Shown here piece by piece: positions 40,933-51,181 of a stretch of DNA of 64,000 nucleotides. The notes under the pieces are model-generated. The model saw only the letters and a list, made by a program, of their open reading frames with translations. It searched no databases and was not told the DNA's origin. The DNA is taken from the NCBI RefSeq assembly GCF_017874595.1, contig NZ_JAGILA010000006.1:62001-126000 (forward strand), given 5' to 3'. The number at the start of each line of letters is the position of its first letter. Positions within the stretch are counted from its first letter, which is position 1. A program made the translations under genes and the position numbers. This DNA comes from Sinorhizobium kostiense (GTDB taxonomy: Bacteria; Pseudomonadota; Alphaproteobacteria; Rhizobiales; Rhizobiaceae).

Positions 40933-41460
40933 ATGGCCGACAAACCGACAAAGCGCCTGATGCTGCTCCGCCACGCCAAATCGGCATGGCCGGAAGGCAT
41001 TGCCGATCATCGTCGGCCGCTTGCCGGGCGCGGACGCAAGGCGGCGCCGATCATCGGCGCCTACATGGCCGAACACGGGCTCGTTCCGGACCTCGCACTG
41101 GTTTCGACGGCGCGACGCGCCCAGGAAACCTGGGAGCTCGTCGCCAAGGCCCTGCCGGCAAGCGTCGAAGTCCGCGATGCCGTCGGCATCTACGAGGTCG
41201 CCGCTCCCGCCATCCTCAATGTCATACGCGGCGTGGAGCCGTCCGTGCACGACCTTATGCTCGTCGGGCACAATCCGGGGATGGCGGAACTGGCGCTGCT
41301 GTTGGCCGGAAGCGGCGAGGACCTGCCGCGTCTTCGTGAGAAATTCCCAACGGCCGGGCTTGCCGTCATCGAACTCGACGTCGAGCAATGGGCGGATGTC
41401 GCCGCCGGCAAGGGCCGTCTCGCCCGCTTCGTCACGCCGCGAATGCTCACGGCCAAGTGA
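40933..41460 (+). CDS. SixA-like histidine phosphatase
   Basis: 175 residues. The branch-2 histidine phosphatase motif is MLLRHAKS (phospho-His near residue 13), with VSTARRAQETW and VGHNPGM carrying the second histidine. SixA removes phosphate from histidine-phosphotransfer proteins in some bacteria; the target here is unknown. ATG 40933 (MADKPTKRL) is chosen over an upstream extension. Confidence 0.9.
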   Translation: MADKPTKRLMLLRHAKSAWPEGIADHRRPLAGRGRKAAPIIGAYMAEHGLVPDLALVSTARRAQETWELVAKALPASVEVRDAVGIYEVAAPAILNVIRGVEPSVHDLMLVGHNPGMAELALLLAGSGEDLPRLREKFPTAGLAVIELDVEQWADVAAGKGRLARFVTPRMLTAK

Positions 41461-41464
41461 GGCG

Positions 41465-42010
41465 TCAGACGACCTTCACCACCATTCCCGGACGCATGTG
41501 CCGGATCATCCGTCTCATCGTGGGCAGGCTGACGGCAATGCAGCCTTGCGTCGGCTCGTAGCCTGGGCGGATGAGGTGGAAGAAGATCGCGGAGCCCGCC
41601 TGGCGGCGCCTTGAAGAGATGTTCCAGTCCATGACGAGGCAGACGTCGTAGAGCCCGTCGTCGCGCATCATGCTCTCGTGGCTTGCGGCGAAGGGTGCAT
41701 TGACCGGGCGATTGTAGCAGGCGTGGCTCGGGGCGTCGCACCAGAGCATGCCGCGGCGGATCGCCTTCATCGGCAACGCGGACGGCGGCAGGAGCACGCG
41801 GTCGCGACGCAAATAGCCGCCGATCAGCTTCATCGTCCCGTGTGGCGTCGCCCCGTCGCCTTCCCGCTTCAGGATGCTGATGCCGCTTCGCCCGATCGCC
41901 GCCTCCACAGTTCTGCCGCCGAACTGCACAAGAGCCCGTTTGCGGTCTCGCGGGGCGGCCCTTACGACGATGGAATCCGATCTTACTCCCGACTTTTTCT
42001 TGCGCTTCAT
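41465..42010 (-). CDS. L,D-transpeptidase (YkuD fold)
   Basis: 181 residues. The catalytic motif is HLIRPGYEPTQGCIAVS with the nucleophile cysteine near residue 157, and TPHGTMKLIGG is conserved. It carries a highly basic N-terminus but no classical signal peptide. It would make 3-3 or lipoprotein cross-links in peptidoglycan. ATG 42010 (MKRKKKSGVRS) is chosen because the long upstream ORF is antisense to cenR. Confidence 0.87.
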   Translation of the reverse strand: MKRKKKSGVRSDSIVVRAAPRDRKRALVQFGGRTVEAAIGRSGISILKREGDGATPHGTMKLIGGYLRRDRVLLPPSALPMKAIRRGMLWCDAPSHACYNRPVNAPFAASHESMMRDDGLYDVCLVMDWNISSRRRQAGSAIFFHLIRPGYEPTQGCIAVSLPTMRRMIRHMRPGMVVKVV

Positions 42011-42148
42011 TCTCACAGATAATTGCCTTGCCGTGATCTCACCGCGACCATAAGCACGATGGTCTATATGGGCCTCAACCGCCCGTAGCGCTTGCCAATA
42101 GCGGCATATGAGATAGTTTTGATTCAGGAAGCAAACAGGAATTGCCCC

Positions 42149-42832
42149 ATGGCGACCCGCACCATCCTCCTTGTCGACGATGACCATGACCTGCGTGAGA
42201 CGCTGATAGAACAGCTTTCTCTCTACGAGGAGTTTGAGCTTCTGCAGGAGGCGACCGCCGGGAAGGGCATCCAGACGGCGCGCGCCCGCCAGGTGGATCT
42301 TCTCATCATGGATGTCGGCTTGCCGGACATGGACGGGCGCGAGGCGGTGAAGCTTCTGCGCAAGGGCGGGTTCAAGGCACCGATCATCATGCTCACTGGG
42401 CATGACACCGACTCCGACACGATCCTCGGGCTCGAGGCCGGCGCCAACGATTATGTCTCCAAGCCCTTCCGCTTCGCCGTGCTGCTTGCCCGCATCCGCG
42501 CCCAGCTTCGCCAGCACGAGCAGAGCGAGGATGCCACTTTCAGCGTCGGCCCCTATACGTTCAAGCCGAGCCAGAAGCTGCTCACCATGGAGAACGGCCA
42601 GAAGATCCGGCTGACCGAAAAGGAAGCGGCGATCATCCGCTATCTCTACCGCGCCGATCAGAAGGTCGTCACCCGCGACGTGCTGCTCGAGGAAGTCTGG
42701 GGCTACAATTCCGGCGTGACGACCCACACGCTGGAGACGCATGTCTACCGACTGCGCCAGAAAATCGAGCGTGACCCTTCCAATGCCGAGATTTTGGTGA
42801 CAGAGAACGGCGGTTACAAGATCGTCCCCTAG
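42149..42832 (+). CDS. cenR: OmpR-type response regulator, CenR/OtpR-like
   Basis: 227 residues: a receiver domain with acidic DDD (10-12), phospho-acceptor Asp55 in MDVGLPD and Lys near 105, then a winged-helix DNA-binding domain (RLTEKEAAIIRYL ... THTLETHVYRLRQKIE). The start MATRTILLVDDDHDLRETLIEQLSLYEEF is the pattern I associate with CenR (OtpR in Brucella), an envelope regulator of alphaproteobacteria. A downstream cyclic-nucleotide-binding gene, as beside Brucella otpR, supports this. No sensor kinase is adjacent. Confidence 0.8.
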   Translation: MATRTILLVDDDHDLRETLIEQLSLYEEFELLQEATAGKGIQTARARQVDLLIMDVGLPDMDGREAVKLLRKGGFKAPIIMLTGHDTDSDTILGLEAGANDYVSKPFRFAVLLARIRAQLRQHEQSEDATFSVGPYTFKPSQKLLTMENGQKIRLTEKEAAIIRYLYRADQKVVTRDVLLEEVWGYNSGVTTHTLETHVYRLRQKIERDPSNAEILVTENGGYKIVP

Positions 42833-42892
42833 AGCGGGAATTCGGGAAAACGCGTTCCCGGACCGCAATTTGATTAGCCGGAGTATGCCCGC

Positions 42893-43348
42893 TTGGCGCT
42901 CAATGACGACATTGCGCTTCTGTCCGACATCGCGCTCTTTGCCGACATCGGCGAGGACAAGCTGCGCCTGATCGCCTTCGGCGCCGAGCGCCGCCGGGTC
43001 GCCAAGGGCCATGAGCTTTTCCGCGAAGGCGCGCCTGCCGACTGCGCCTATGCGGTCGCTTCCGGTCGCTTTTCGCTGACGAAGGCGGATTTCGACGGAA
43101 AACCGCAGCCGATCGGGATCGCCGGTCTCGGTGCGCTGCTCTCGGAACTGGCGCTGATCTCCATGGTGGAACGCAAGTTCACGGCAACCGCCGAAGAGGA
43201 CAGCGAAGTGATCCGTATCAACCGGCCGCTCTTCCGCCGCATGCTGGAGGAATATCCGGAGGTCACCGTGCTCGTCGAAGCCCGCATCCGCGACAATCTC
43301 CAGGCGATGATCCGCCGTGTCGAGGCGCTCGCCGGTCGTTTTGCGTAA
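42893..43348 (+). CDS. Cyclic-nucleotide-binding (cNMP) domain protein without an HTH
   Basis: 151 residues made of one Crp-type sensor domain (LFADIGEDKLRLIAFGAERRRVAKGHELFREG ... RFTLTKAD-like strands, then RRMLEEYPEV). No DNA-binding domain follows. The start is a TTG with GGAG about 9 bases upstream; the nearby ATG at 42885 is out of frame. It lies 60 bases after cenR. The same pair is found in Brucella, so it may act with CenR. The ligand-binding Arg of true cAMP sites is not obvious. Confidence 0.78.
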   Translation: MALNDDIALLSDIALFADIGEDKLRLIAFGAERRRVAKGHELFREGAPADCAYAVASGRFSLTKADFDGKPQPIGIAGLGALLSELALISMVERKFTATAEEDSEVIRINRPLFRRMLEEYPEVTVLVEARIRDNLQAMIRRVEALAGRFA

Positions 43349-43361
43349 GTGAGCGCCAGTA

Positions 43362-43408
43362 GGATTTGCCCCGCTCCTCGGGTTAAACTCGAGGAGAGAG
43401 GCAAATCC
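43362..43408. terminator. Long imperfect hairpin between convergent genes
   Basis: GGATTTGCC (43362) pairs with GGCAAATCC (43400), with an inner CTCCTCG/CGAGGAG stem. There is no strong T-run, but the position between the cNMP-gene and xthA 3' ends suggests a two-way terminator. Confidence 0.5.
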
Positions 43409-43415
43409 GAAGGCC

Positions 43416-44222
43416 TCAAAGCTCGAAGCGCGCGATCACCGGTACGTGGTCCGACGGGCGATCCCAGGCGCGGGCTTCTCTCAGGATATCGACGCGCGTG
43501 AGCTGCCGCGCGAGGTCGGCGGAAGACCAGATGTGATCGAGCCGGCGGCCGCGGTCGGCGGCTGCCCAATCCTTCGCCCGATAGCTCCACCAGGTATAGA
43601 GCTTTTCCGGCACCGGTGTGTGCTGGCGCATGAGGTCGACCCAGGCACCTCCAGCCATCACCGCGGTCAGCCCCTCGGTTTCGATCGGCGTATGGCTGAC
43701 GATATTCAGCAGCTGCTTGTGTGACCAGACGTCGTGCTCGAGCGGCGCGATGTTGAGGTCTCCGACAAGGACCGACGACATGCCCGCTTCGGCCTCGGCA
43801 TGCAGCAGCTTCATCTCCTCGACGAAATCGAGCTTGTGGCCGAACTTCGGGTTGATCGTGCGGTCCGGCTCGTCGCCGCCGGCCGGGACATAGAAATTGT
43901 GCAACCGGATTCGTCGACCCCCGGCATCGAAGACGACGGACAGGTGGCGCGCGTCGCCGACGCCGCAATAATCCCGGCGATCGGTCAGTTCGGTCAGCGG
44001 CAAGCGCGATATGGTGGCGACGCCGTGATAGCCTTTCTGCCCGTGCATCTCGATATATCTGTAGCCGAGGTTCTTGAGCGGCGCCGAAGGGAACTGTTCG
44101 TTCGGGCACTTCGTCTCCTGCAGGCACAGGACGTCCGGCTGCCATTCTTCGAGGAAGCGCACCACCAGAGGCATGCGCAGGCGTACGGAGTTGATGTTCC
44201 ACGTGGCGATGGAAAGGACCAT
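43416..44222 (-). CDS. xthA: Exodeoxyribonuclease III
   Basis: 268 residues beginning MVLSIATWNINSVRLR. Catalytic motifs of the AP-endonuclease family are present: WNINS, LQETK, VGDLNIAP and SDHVPVIA. It repairs abasic sites and 3' blocks. It lies downstream of lolA and ftsK on the same strand, the conserved rhizobial ftsK-lolA-xthA order. ATG 44222 is chosen over the extension to 44327. Confidence 0.93.
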   Translation of the reverse strand: MVLSIATWNINSVRLRMPLVVRFLEEWQPDVLCLQETKCPNEQFPSAPLKNLGYRYIEMHGQKGYHGVATISRLPLTELTDRRDYCGVGDARHLSVVFDAGGRRIRLHNFYVPAGGDEPDRTINPKFGHKLDFVEEMKLLHAEAEAGMSSVLVGDLNIAPLEHDVWSHKQLLNIVSHTPIETEGLTAVMAGGAWVDLMRQHTPVPEKLYTWWSYRAKDWAAADRGRRLDHIWSSADLARQLTRVDILREARAWDRPSDHVPVIARFEL

Positions 44223-44416
44223 TTTCGAACCTTGGAGCATTTTGCAGCCAGGTGGAATCACCTGACGTCGCATAAATGGGGCATAAACAAAGGGATAGAG
44301 CGGGCGTGCGAACGCATGTGAGCGCATTCCGCTCCAGGAAGATGCCGCCGGTCAGGGAGTCGCGTCCGGCAGCGCGGAAGCTTTTAACCAGCTCCGGCCG
44401 GTTTCGGCAAGCCACG

Positions 44417-44441
44417 AAAAAGGGCCGCCCGAAGGCGGCCC
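44417..44441 (-). terminator. Rho-independent terminator after lolA
   Basis: GGGCCGCC-TTCG-GGCGGCCC on the minus strand, an 8-bp stem with a stable UUCG tetraloop, is followed by TTTTT. It lies about 30 bases after the lolA stop and separates it from xthA. Confidence 0.9.
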
Positions 44442-44469
44442 ATCAATGCTGTGGTCAGAGCTGGCGTGA

Positions 44470-45132
44470 TCAGCCGCCGCCCCTGTTGCGCACCTCGTCA
44501 TAGGGAATGCGGAAGACCTTGTCGTCCAGTTGCAACCCGGTCCTGACGTTGAAGATCATCACCGAGGTGTCCTTCTTCTGCGCGTCGGTGATCGTCCATT
44601 GCCTGAGGTTGTAGGTCTTCGGGTCGAACATCATCGTGATCGTCGAATCGCCGAAGATCGAACGGTCGCCGAGCACGATGGTGATGAGGTCGGACTCTTC
44701 CCGGACGGCGCGCACCATCCTGCTGCTGAGATCGATCCTTTCGCTGAGCAAGAGCTTCAGCGGCGTCTTCGACAAGGGATAGATGTCCCAGGTCTTGAGC
44801 TTCATATTGCCGATGACCACCGATCTGCCGTCGGCGATCACGCGCATCGGCGAAGGGGCCTCGTAATTGAAGCGGATACGCCCGGGCCGGCGGATATAGA
44901 ACTTGCCGCCGGTCTGTTCGCCGCGCGGGCCGAACTGCACGAACTCTCCAGCCATCGTCTTCACCGACGAGAAATGATCGGCGATCTTCTGGGCGACGCT
45001 CGACGCCTGTGCCGAGGCGCGTGGCGTGTTTAGCAGCGTGCCGGCCGTTCCGGCGAAAGCCGCCAGACCGCAAACGAAGAGGCGCCGCGAGATGGGCCGA
45101 ACTCCGATTTCGCCGGTTTTTGTCTCTGTCAT
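44470..45132 (-). CDS. lolA: LolA-like outer-membrane lipoprotein carrier protein
   Basis: 220 residues. The N-terminus has a Tat-like SRRLFVCG motif and a hydrophobic stretch ending RASAQ, so it is exported. The mature part matches LolA: MAGEFVQFGPRGEQTGGKFYIRRPGRIRFNYEAPSPM split over strands. It would ferry lipoproteins from LolCDE to the outer membrane. AAGGAG precedes ATG 45132. It lies about 115 bases after ftsK. Confidence 0.85.
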   Translation of the reverse strand: MTETKTGEIGVRPISRRLFVCGLAAFAGTAGTLLNTPRASAQASSVAQKIADHFSSVKTMAGEFVQFGPRGEQTGGKFYIRRPGRIRFNYEAPSPMRVIADGRSVVIGNMKLKTWDIYPLSKTPLKLLLSERIDLSSRMVRAVREESDLITIVLGDRSIFGDSTITMMFDPKTYNLRQWTITDAQKKDTSVMIFNVRTGLQLDDKVFRIPYDEVRNRGGG

Positions 45133-45246
45133 CGCAGTCTCCTTCAATTAAGGATCATTTGGAGAGCAACTGGGGCGTCTTCAAGGCGTTGCCAGAACCC
45201 GCAATGCATCGTGATCAAATGATCGTTACCGGCACGCGACGCGGCG

Positions 45247-47898
45247 TCAGCGGCCGGAAATCTCCGCCTCCGTGGGTACGAGAATCTCACGCTTTCCGGC
45301 ATGGTTCGCCGGTCCGATGATACCCTCCTGCTCCATGCGCTCGATCAGCGAGGCTGCCCGATTATAGCCGATGCCGAGGCGCCGTTGCACATAGGAGGTG
45401 GAAGCCTTGCCATCGCGCAGCACGATCGCCACGGCCTGGTCGTATGGATCCTCGGAATCGGCGAGATTGGAGGTTCCCGCCGGACCGCCCTCGCCGTCCT
45501 CGTCGTCGTCCGCGGTGATCGCATCGAGATACTGCGGCGTTCCCTGCGATTTCAGGTAGGAAACGACTTCCTCTACCTCCGTGTCTGACACGAAGGGGCC
45601 GTGCACGCGCTGGATGCGCCCGCCGCCGGCCATATAGAGCATGTCGCCCTGCCCCAGGAGCTGCTCGGCGCCCTGCTCGCCGAGGATGGTGCGGCTGTCG
45701 ATCTTCGACGTCACCTGGAACGAGATGCGGGTCGGGAAGTTCGCCTTGATCGTGCCGGTAATGACGTCGACGGACGGGCGCTGCGTCGCCATGATCACGT
45801 GGATGCCGGCCGCACGGGCCATTTGCGCCAGCCGCTGCACGGCGCCTTCAATATCCTTGCCGGCGACCATCATCAGGTCGGCCATCTCGTCGATGATGAC
45901 GACGATGTAAGGCATCGGCGAAAGGTCGAATTCCTCCGTCTCGTAGATCGCCTCCCCCGTCTGGCGGTCGAAGCCGGTCTGGACGGTGCGGGTGATCGCC
46001 TCGCCCTTCAAAAGCGCCTGCTCGACGCGGCTGTTGAAGCCGTCGATGTTGCGCACGCCGATCTTCGACATCTTCTTGTAGCGCTCCTCCATCTCGCGCA
46101 CTGTCCATTTGAGCGCGACGACGGCCTTCTTCGGGTCCGTCACGACCGGCGAGAGCAGGTGCGGAATGCCGTCATAGACCGAGAGCTCCAGCATTTTCGG
46201 GTCGATCATGATCAGGCGGCATTGCTCCGGCGTAAGCCTATAGACGAGCGACAGGATCATCGTGTTGATCGCCACCGACTTGCCCGAGCCGGTGGTACCG
46301 GCGACAAGCAGGTGCGGCATCTTCGCGAGGTCGGCAATGACCGGCTCGCCGCCGATCGTCTTGCCGAGCGCCATGGCGAGCTTCGTCTTGGTCGTCTCGA
46401 AATCGCGCGAGCCGATCAGCTCACGCAGATAGACCATCTCGCGCCGCTGGTTGGGCAGTTCGATGCCGATGGCGTTGCGGCCCGGCACGACGGCGACGCG
46501 GGCGGCGATCGCGCTCATCGAACGGGCGATATCGTCGGCAAGGCCGATGACGCGGGACGACTTGATGCCGGGCGCGGGTTCGAGCTCGTAAAGCGTGACG
46601 ACGGGCCCCGGTCGGACGTGGATGATCTCGCCCTTGACGCCGAAATCCTCGAGCACGCCCTCGAGCATGCGGGCGTTCTGCTCCAGCGCATCGGTCGAAA
46701 GCGAAGCATCGCGCGCGACATTTTTCGGCTCTGCGAGGAAATGGATCGGCGGAAGCACGAAATCGCCGTCGTCCTCGACGAAGGAGCGCTGCGCCTCGCG
46801 CTCGATGCGTTGGCCGCCCTTCGGTCGTGGCGGCGGCGCCGAGACCCTTGATGCGGGCCCAGCCATAGCGGGCCTCGCGGGTGCCGGCCGCGGCGCCCAG
46901 TCGGCGGCGACATCATCCTCGTCGTCGTCCGGCAGGATGCCGGCGGGGCGGCGCTCGTCGATGTCGAAGGGCGGCTCGTCGTCGACGGCGATCGAGGGCG
47001 GCGTGACGATGCGGCGCTCGGCGCGATCGAGCGACGGCTCGATCCGATCGGCCGACGAGAAGGCCTTCGGGCGAACCGGCTCGTTGAGCGTGCCGAACTC
47101 GTCGTCGTTGAAATCATAAGGCTCGTCCGGCCGTTTCGCCGAGCGGGAAGCGCTGATGCCAAAGGCTCGGCGCAGCCGGGCTTGCGCCGTGTAGCGCATA
47201 TGGGCGAGCGATCCCATCAGCAGGGTCAGCGGACCCTCGTCTTCGTCGTCCTCGAGTTCGTCGCGGATGGTGCGCGCCTTGCTCGGGGCAGGTTCCGGTA
47301 CCTGCTCCCCCTCGTCCTCTTCGCTGATGCCGATAAGCCCGGCACTGTAGACCAGGGCCCAGGCCGCCGAAGCGACGAACAGACAGGCAAGAATGGTCGC
47401 GAAGGTACCGGTCGGAAAGGCGCCGGTGAAAAGCGCCGGGAAGCGCAGGATCATGTCGCCGAAGACGCCGCCGAGGCCGTTCGGCAGCGGCCAGGTGATC
47501 GGCGCCGGCACGCAGCTGAGTGCGGCACTCGCAAGCACCGTGCCGAGGAACCAGGAGCCGAACCGCTTCAGGACCCTGTCGAAGGGCTTGTTGCCGATCA
47601 GCACGAAGGCCCAGGCGACGACCGGCAGCAAGGCGACGACGCTCGCCAGCCCGAAGAACTGCATGAAGATATCGGCGAAGGCGGCGCCGCCATAGCCGAG
47701 CAGGTTGGTCGGCTCCGCCGAGGTCGCATAGGAAAAGCTCGGGTCGGCAACGTTCCAGGTCGACAGGGCGGCAATGGCGAGCGCCAGCGCGCCGAGGAGG
47801 GCAAACCCCGCCAGCGACGCCAATTGGCGCCAGAGGAAGATGCTCAGCACGAACTGGTTGGAACGGCTGTCAAGCGCTGCGGTATTGCTTCTGCTCAT
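45247..47898 (-). CDS. ftsK: DNA translocase FtsK
   Basis: 883 residues. The N-terminal part has four membrane helices (about 25-190), then an Asp/Pro/Arg-rich linker (190-400), the motor domain with Walker A GTTGSGKS near residue 530 and [11 protein letters not shown], and a winged-helix gamma domain at the end ([22 protein letters not shown]). It pumps chromosome termini through the septum and activates XerCD. ATG 47898 ([15 protein letters not shown]) is chosen; the upstream frame is not protein-like. A CtrA box lies 162 bases upstream. Confidence 0.95.
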   Translation of the reverse strand: MSRSNTAALDSRSNQFVLSIFLWRQLASLAGFALLGALALAIAALSTWNVADPSFSYATSAEPTNLLGYGGAAFADIFMQFFGLASVVALLPVVAWAFVLIGNKPFDRVLKRFGSWFLGTVLASAALSCVPAPITWPLPNGLGGVFGDMILRFPALFTGAFPTGTFATILACLFVASAAWALVYSAGLIGISEEDEGEQVPEPAPSKARTIRDELEDDEDEGPLTLLMGSLAHMRYTAQARLRRAFGISASRSAKRPDEPYDFNDDEFGTLNEPVRPKAFSSADRIEPSLDRAERRIVTPPSIAVDDEPPFDIDERRPAGILPDDDEDDVAADWAPRPAPARPAMAGPASRVSAPPPRPKGGQRIEREAQRSFVEDDGDFVLPPIHFLAEPKNVARDASLSTDALEQNARMLEGVLEDFGVKGEIIHVRPGPVVTLYELEPAPGIKSSRVIGLADDIARSMSAIAARVAVVPGRNAIGIELPNQRREMVYLRELIGSRDFETTKTKLAMALGKTIGGEPVIADLAKMPHLLVAGTTGSGKSVAINTMILSLVYRLTPEQCRLIMIDPKMLELSVYDGIPHLLSPVVTDPKKAVVALKWTVREMEERYKKMSKIGVRNIDGFNSRVEQALLKGEAITRTVQTGFDRQTGEAIYETEEFDLSPMPYIVVIIDEMADLMMVAGKDIEGAVQRLAQMARAAGIHVIMATQRPSVDVITGTIKANFPTRISFQVTSKIDSRTILGEQGAEQLLGQGDMLYMAGGGRIQRVHGPFVSDTEVEEVVSYLKSQGTPQYLDAITADDDEDGEGGPAGTSNLADSEDPYDQAVAIVLRDGKASTSYVQRRLGIGYNRAASLIERMEQEGIIGPANHAGKREILVPTEAEISGR

Positions 47899-48059
47899 AT
47901 TGCCTGCTGCCCGTTTCGATCCGCCGGAGCGCCACGCGATTGTCGAATGGGAACGTCCGGTCGTTTGCCGTCGGAGCATGCCGCCGTCCGCTGGGATCGC
48001 GCGAGCGAGGATGCACCGGACACATTGCGTGCCATGGAAACAACCTAAGCTGAGCAGGG

Positions 48060-48074
48060 TTAATGCGACATTAA
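48060..48074 (-). promoter_or_regulatory. CtrA-type box upstream of ftsK
   Basis: TTAATGCGACATTAA, continuing as CCAT on the plus strand, matches the extended CtrA consensus. It lies in the amtB-ftsK gap, 162 bases upstream of the ftsK start. Confidence 0.6.
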
Positions 48075-48101
48075 CCATGAGCGTGTGCAGCGGCGGTCCA
48101 C

Positions 48102-48131
48102 AAAAAAAGCCCGGATCGCGGGGAGCCGGGC
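48102..48131 (-). terminator. Rho-independent terminator after amtB
   Basis: On the minus strand GCCCGG and CCGGGC close a hairpin followed by seven T residues. It is about 70 bases after the amtB stop and just upstream of the ftsK CtrA box. Confidence 0.85.
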
Positions 48132-48201
48132 CAAGGGCGATCCACGAAAGCGGACCGCGACGGGACTGTTGGCGACGCCGTTTGCCGGCGCCGCGATTCG
48201 C

Positions 48202-49569
48202 TTAGCTGATGTGGTAGGCGGCTTCGCCGTGGGAGGAGAGGTCGAGACCTTCGCGCTCCGCTTCGACCGTCACCCGCAGGCCGACGAGCGCGTCGACCAC
48301 CTTGTAGAGGATCGCCGAGACCACGCCGCACCAGACGATCGTGATGACGACGGCGGTGAGCTGGGTCATGAACTGGCTGCCCATGGTGACGCCGTCGGCA
48401 TAACCGATGCCGCCGAGCGATGCGGAGGCGAAGATGCCGGTTGCGAGCGCCCCGAAGAAGCCGCCGACCCCGTGCACGCCGAAGACGTCCGCCGTGTCGT
48501 CATAGCCGAACTTGTTCTTGATGACCGAGACGAAGAAGTAGCAGAGCGGCGAGACGGCGAGGCCCATGATGATGGCGCCCATCGGTCCGGCTATGCCGGC
48601 GGCCGGGGTGACGGCGACGAGACCGGCGATCATGCCGGAAGCGGCGCCGAGCATCGAGGCCTTGCCACGCGTGAGGGTTTCGACGACGCACCAGGAGAGC
48701 ACTGCCGCGGCGGTCGCCAGGAAGGTGTTGACCGTCGCGAGAACCGCACCGCCGGAAGCTTCCAGGTTGGAGCCGGCATTGAAGCCGAACCAGCCGAACC
48801 ACAGCATGGCCGCGCCGACGAGCGTCAGCGTCATCGAATGCGGTGCCATCATGTCGCGGCCGTAGCCGGTGCGCTTGCCGACCATGATCGCGCCGACGAG
48901 CCCGGCGATGCCGGCATTGATATGCACGACCGTGCCGCCGGCAAAGTCAAGCGCACCCATGCCGAACAGCAGACCGTTGGCGTCCCAGACCATGTGCGCG
49001 ATCGGGAAGTAGACGAAGGTCGCCCAGAGGACGGCGAAGAGGATCGCTGCCGAGAACTTGATGCGCTCGGCAAAGGCGCCGACGATCAGCGCCGGGGTGA
49101 GGGCTGCGAAGGTCATCTGGAACAGCATGAAGATGTATTCCGGGATGACCACGCCCTCGCTGAAGGTGGCCGACGTGCTGTCGACCGTCACGCCTGCGAG
49201 GAAGAGCTTGGCAAAACCGCCGAAATAGGCGCTCTCCGAGCCGCCAAAGGCGAAGGAATAGCCGTAGACCACCCACACGATCATCATCGTGGCGCCGACG
49301 ACGGTGCATTGCATGAGCACCGACAGCATGTTCTTGGCGCGCACCAGGCCGCCATAGAACAGCGCCAGGCCCGGGATCAGCATGAAGAGCACCAGCAGCG
49401 TCGAGATGAACATGAAGGTCGTGTCGGCCTTGTCGGGAACCGGCGTTGCTGCGGCTGCCTCGGCAGCGGCAGGCGCCGCCTCCTGGGCGAATGCAACGAC
49501 CGGCGCAAGCAAGGCGGCAGCGGTTGCGCCCACGCGTCGAAGAGAGGTGGAAAGGTTGAATGACGACAT
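48202..49569 (-). CDS. amtB: Ammonium transporter
   Basis: 455 residues. A signal-peptide-like N-terminus ending VAFAQEAAP is followed by 11 membrane helices. Family motifs include DFAGGTVVHINAG (with a pore histidine), GWFGFNAGS and VFGVHGVGGFFG (second pore histidine). It conducts ammonium and is blocked by GlnK. It follows glnK by 28 bases in one nitrogen-controlled operon. ATG 49569 has GGGAG upstream. Confidence 0.96.
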   Translation of the reverse strand: MSSFNLSTSLRRVGATAAALLAPVVAFAQEAAPAAAEAAAATPVPDKADTTFMFISTLLVLFMLIPGLALFYGGLVRAKNMLSVLMQCTVVGATMMIVWVVYGYSFAFGGSESAYFGGFAKLFLAGVTVDSTSATFSEGVVIPEYIFMLFQMTFAALTPALIVGAFAERIKFSAAILFAVLWATFVYFPIAHMVWDANGLLFGMGALDFAGGTVVHINAGIAGLVGAIMVGKRTGYGRDMMAPHSMTLTLVGAAMLWFGWFGFNAGSNLEASGGAVLATVNTFLATAAAVLSWCVVETLTRGKASMLGAASGMIAGLVAVTPAAGIAGPMGAIIMGLAVSPLCYFFVSVIKNKFGYDDTADVFGVHGVGGFFGALATGIFASASLGGIGYADGVTMGSQFMTQLTAVVITIVWCGVVSAILYKVVDALVGLRVTVEAEREGLDLSSHGEAAYHIS

Positions 49570-49597
49570 CGAAGAAAGCTCCCTGCTCGGCGTGGTT

Positions 49598-49987
<390 letters not shown>

Positions 49988-50023
49988 TTAAGCGCTGAGG
50001 CGCCGGGCAACTGGGAAACCACA

Positions 50024-50039
50024 TTCAAGGGGCGTGCCA
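50024..50039 (-). promoter_or_regulatory. Sigma-54 (-24/-12) promoter of glnK-amtB
   Basis: The minus strand reads TGGCACGCCCCTTGAA, matching TGGCACG-N4-TTGCA except for A in place of the final C. It is 88-103 bases upstream of the glnK ATG. AT-rich sequence farther upstream (50100-50170) could hold NtrC sites, but none is clear. Confidence 0.8.
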
Positions 50040-50174
50040 GATTCGATGAAGCGGCCTGAAATGCCGGAAAAACACGAAAAAACCGCATTTCACGGCGCGT
50101 TCCCCGCAGAATGCTAAAAAAGACGTCAGTTATTCAGCCTAAAAAATATGCAAAAATTCAGAATTGCGCATTTT

Positions 50175-51095
50175 TTATTCAATTGCCTTTTTACGAATCA
50201 ATCCCTCCTGCGCCACGGAGGCAATCAGCGCGCCCGAGCGATCGTAAAGGCAGCCGCGAGTCATGCCGCGCGCACCGTGCGCGTTCGGGCTGTCCTGGGC
50301 GTAAAGCAGCCAATCGTCCATCCTGGACGGGCGGTGAAACCACATGGCGTGATCGAGGCTCGCGACCTGCAGGGACCGGTCGAACACGGAGGTGCCGTGG
50401 GCGTAGAGGGAGGTGTCGAGCAGCGTCATGTCGGAGAGGTAGGCAAGGACGGCCGCCTGCAGATGCCGTTCGTCCGGCACCGAGCCGACCGCCTTGACCC
50501 AGACGTTCTGCGTCGGAAGCGCCCCATCCCGCAGGATCCTTTCGCGCGAAGCCTCGTCACGCGAGAAATACTGCTCCAGCGACACCGGCCGAATCTCGAT
50601 CGGCCGCGGCCGTTCCCAGTAGCGGCGGATCGCCTCCGGCGCGTGAACGAGGAACTTCTCCTTGAGCTCCCGTTCGCCTGGCAAGGTCTCCGGCATCGGC
50701 ACGTCCGGCATCCGGACCTGATGATCGAAACCGCCCTCGTCATATTGGAAGGAGGCCGACATCGCGAAGATCGCGTTGCCGTGCTGGATCGCCACCACGC
50801 GCCGCGTCGCGAAGCTCGAGCCGTCGCGGATGCGGTCGACCTCGTAGATGATCGGAACGGAAGGGTCGCCGGGCCGCATGAAATAGGCGTGCAGCGAATG
50901 GACATAACGCCCTTCGTCGACGGTGCGCTGGGCGGCGACCAGCGCCTGGCCGATCACCTGCCCGCCGAACACCCGCTGCCAGCCGACTTGCGGGCTCAAT
51001 CCGCGGAACAGGTTTTCCTCGAGCTTCTCGAGATCGAGGATCGCGAGCAGCGCGTCCATGGGAGTGAGGGTTGCGGTCTCGGTAGGGCGCGACAT
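50175..51095 (-). CDS. tesB: Acyl-CoA thioesterase II
   Basis: 306 residues with two hot-dog halves: GQVIGQALVAAQRTV and HSLHAYFMRPGD in the first, SLDHAMWFHRPSRMDDWLLY in the second, the usual TesB signatures. It hydrolyses medium- and long-chain acyl-CoAs. It is divergent from the UbiH-like gene. Confidence 0.93.
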   Translation of the reverse strand: MSRPTETATLTPMDALLAILDLEKLEENLFRGLSPQVGWQRVFGGQVIGQALVAAQRTVDEGRYVHSLHAYFMRPGDPSVPIIYEVDRIRDGSSFATRRVVAIQHGNAIFAMSASFQYDEGGFDHQVRMPDVPMPETLPGERELKEKFLVHAPEAIRRYWERPRPIEIRPVSLEQYFSRDEASRERILRDGALPTQNVWVKAVGSVPDERHLQAAVLAYLSDMTLLDTSLYAHGTSVFDRSLQVASLDHAMWFHRPSRMDDWLLYAQDSPNAHGARGMTRGCLYDRSGALIASVAQEGLIRKKAIE

Positions 51096-51181
51096 TTTCG
51101 GCGGTCTCCGACGGTAGGAACGGCGATGGCATTGATCTATATAGGCGAAAGATGATGCTCAAGTGCGACGGGGTGACAGCA

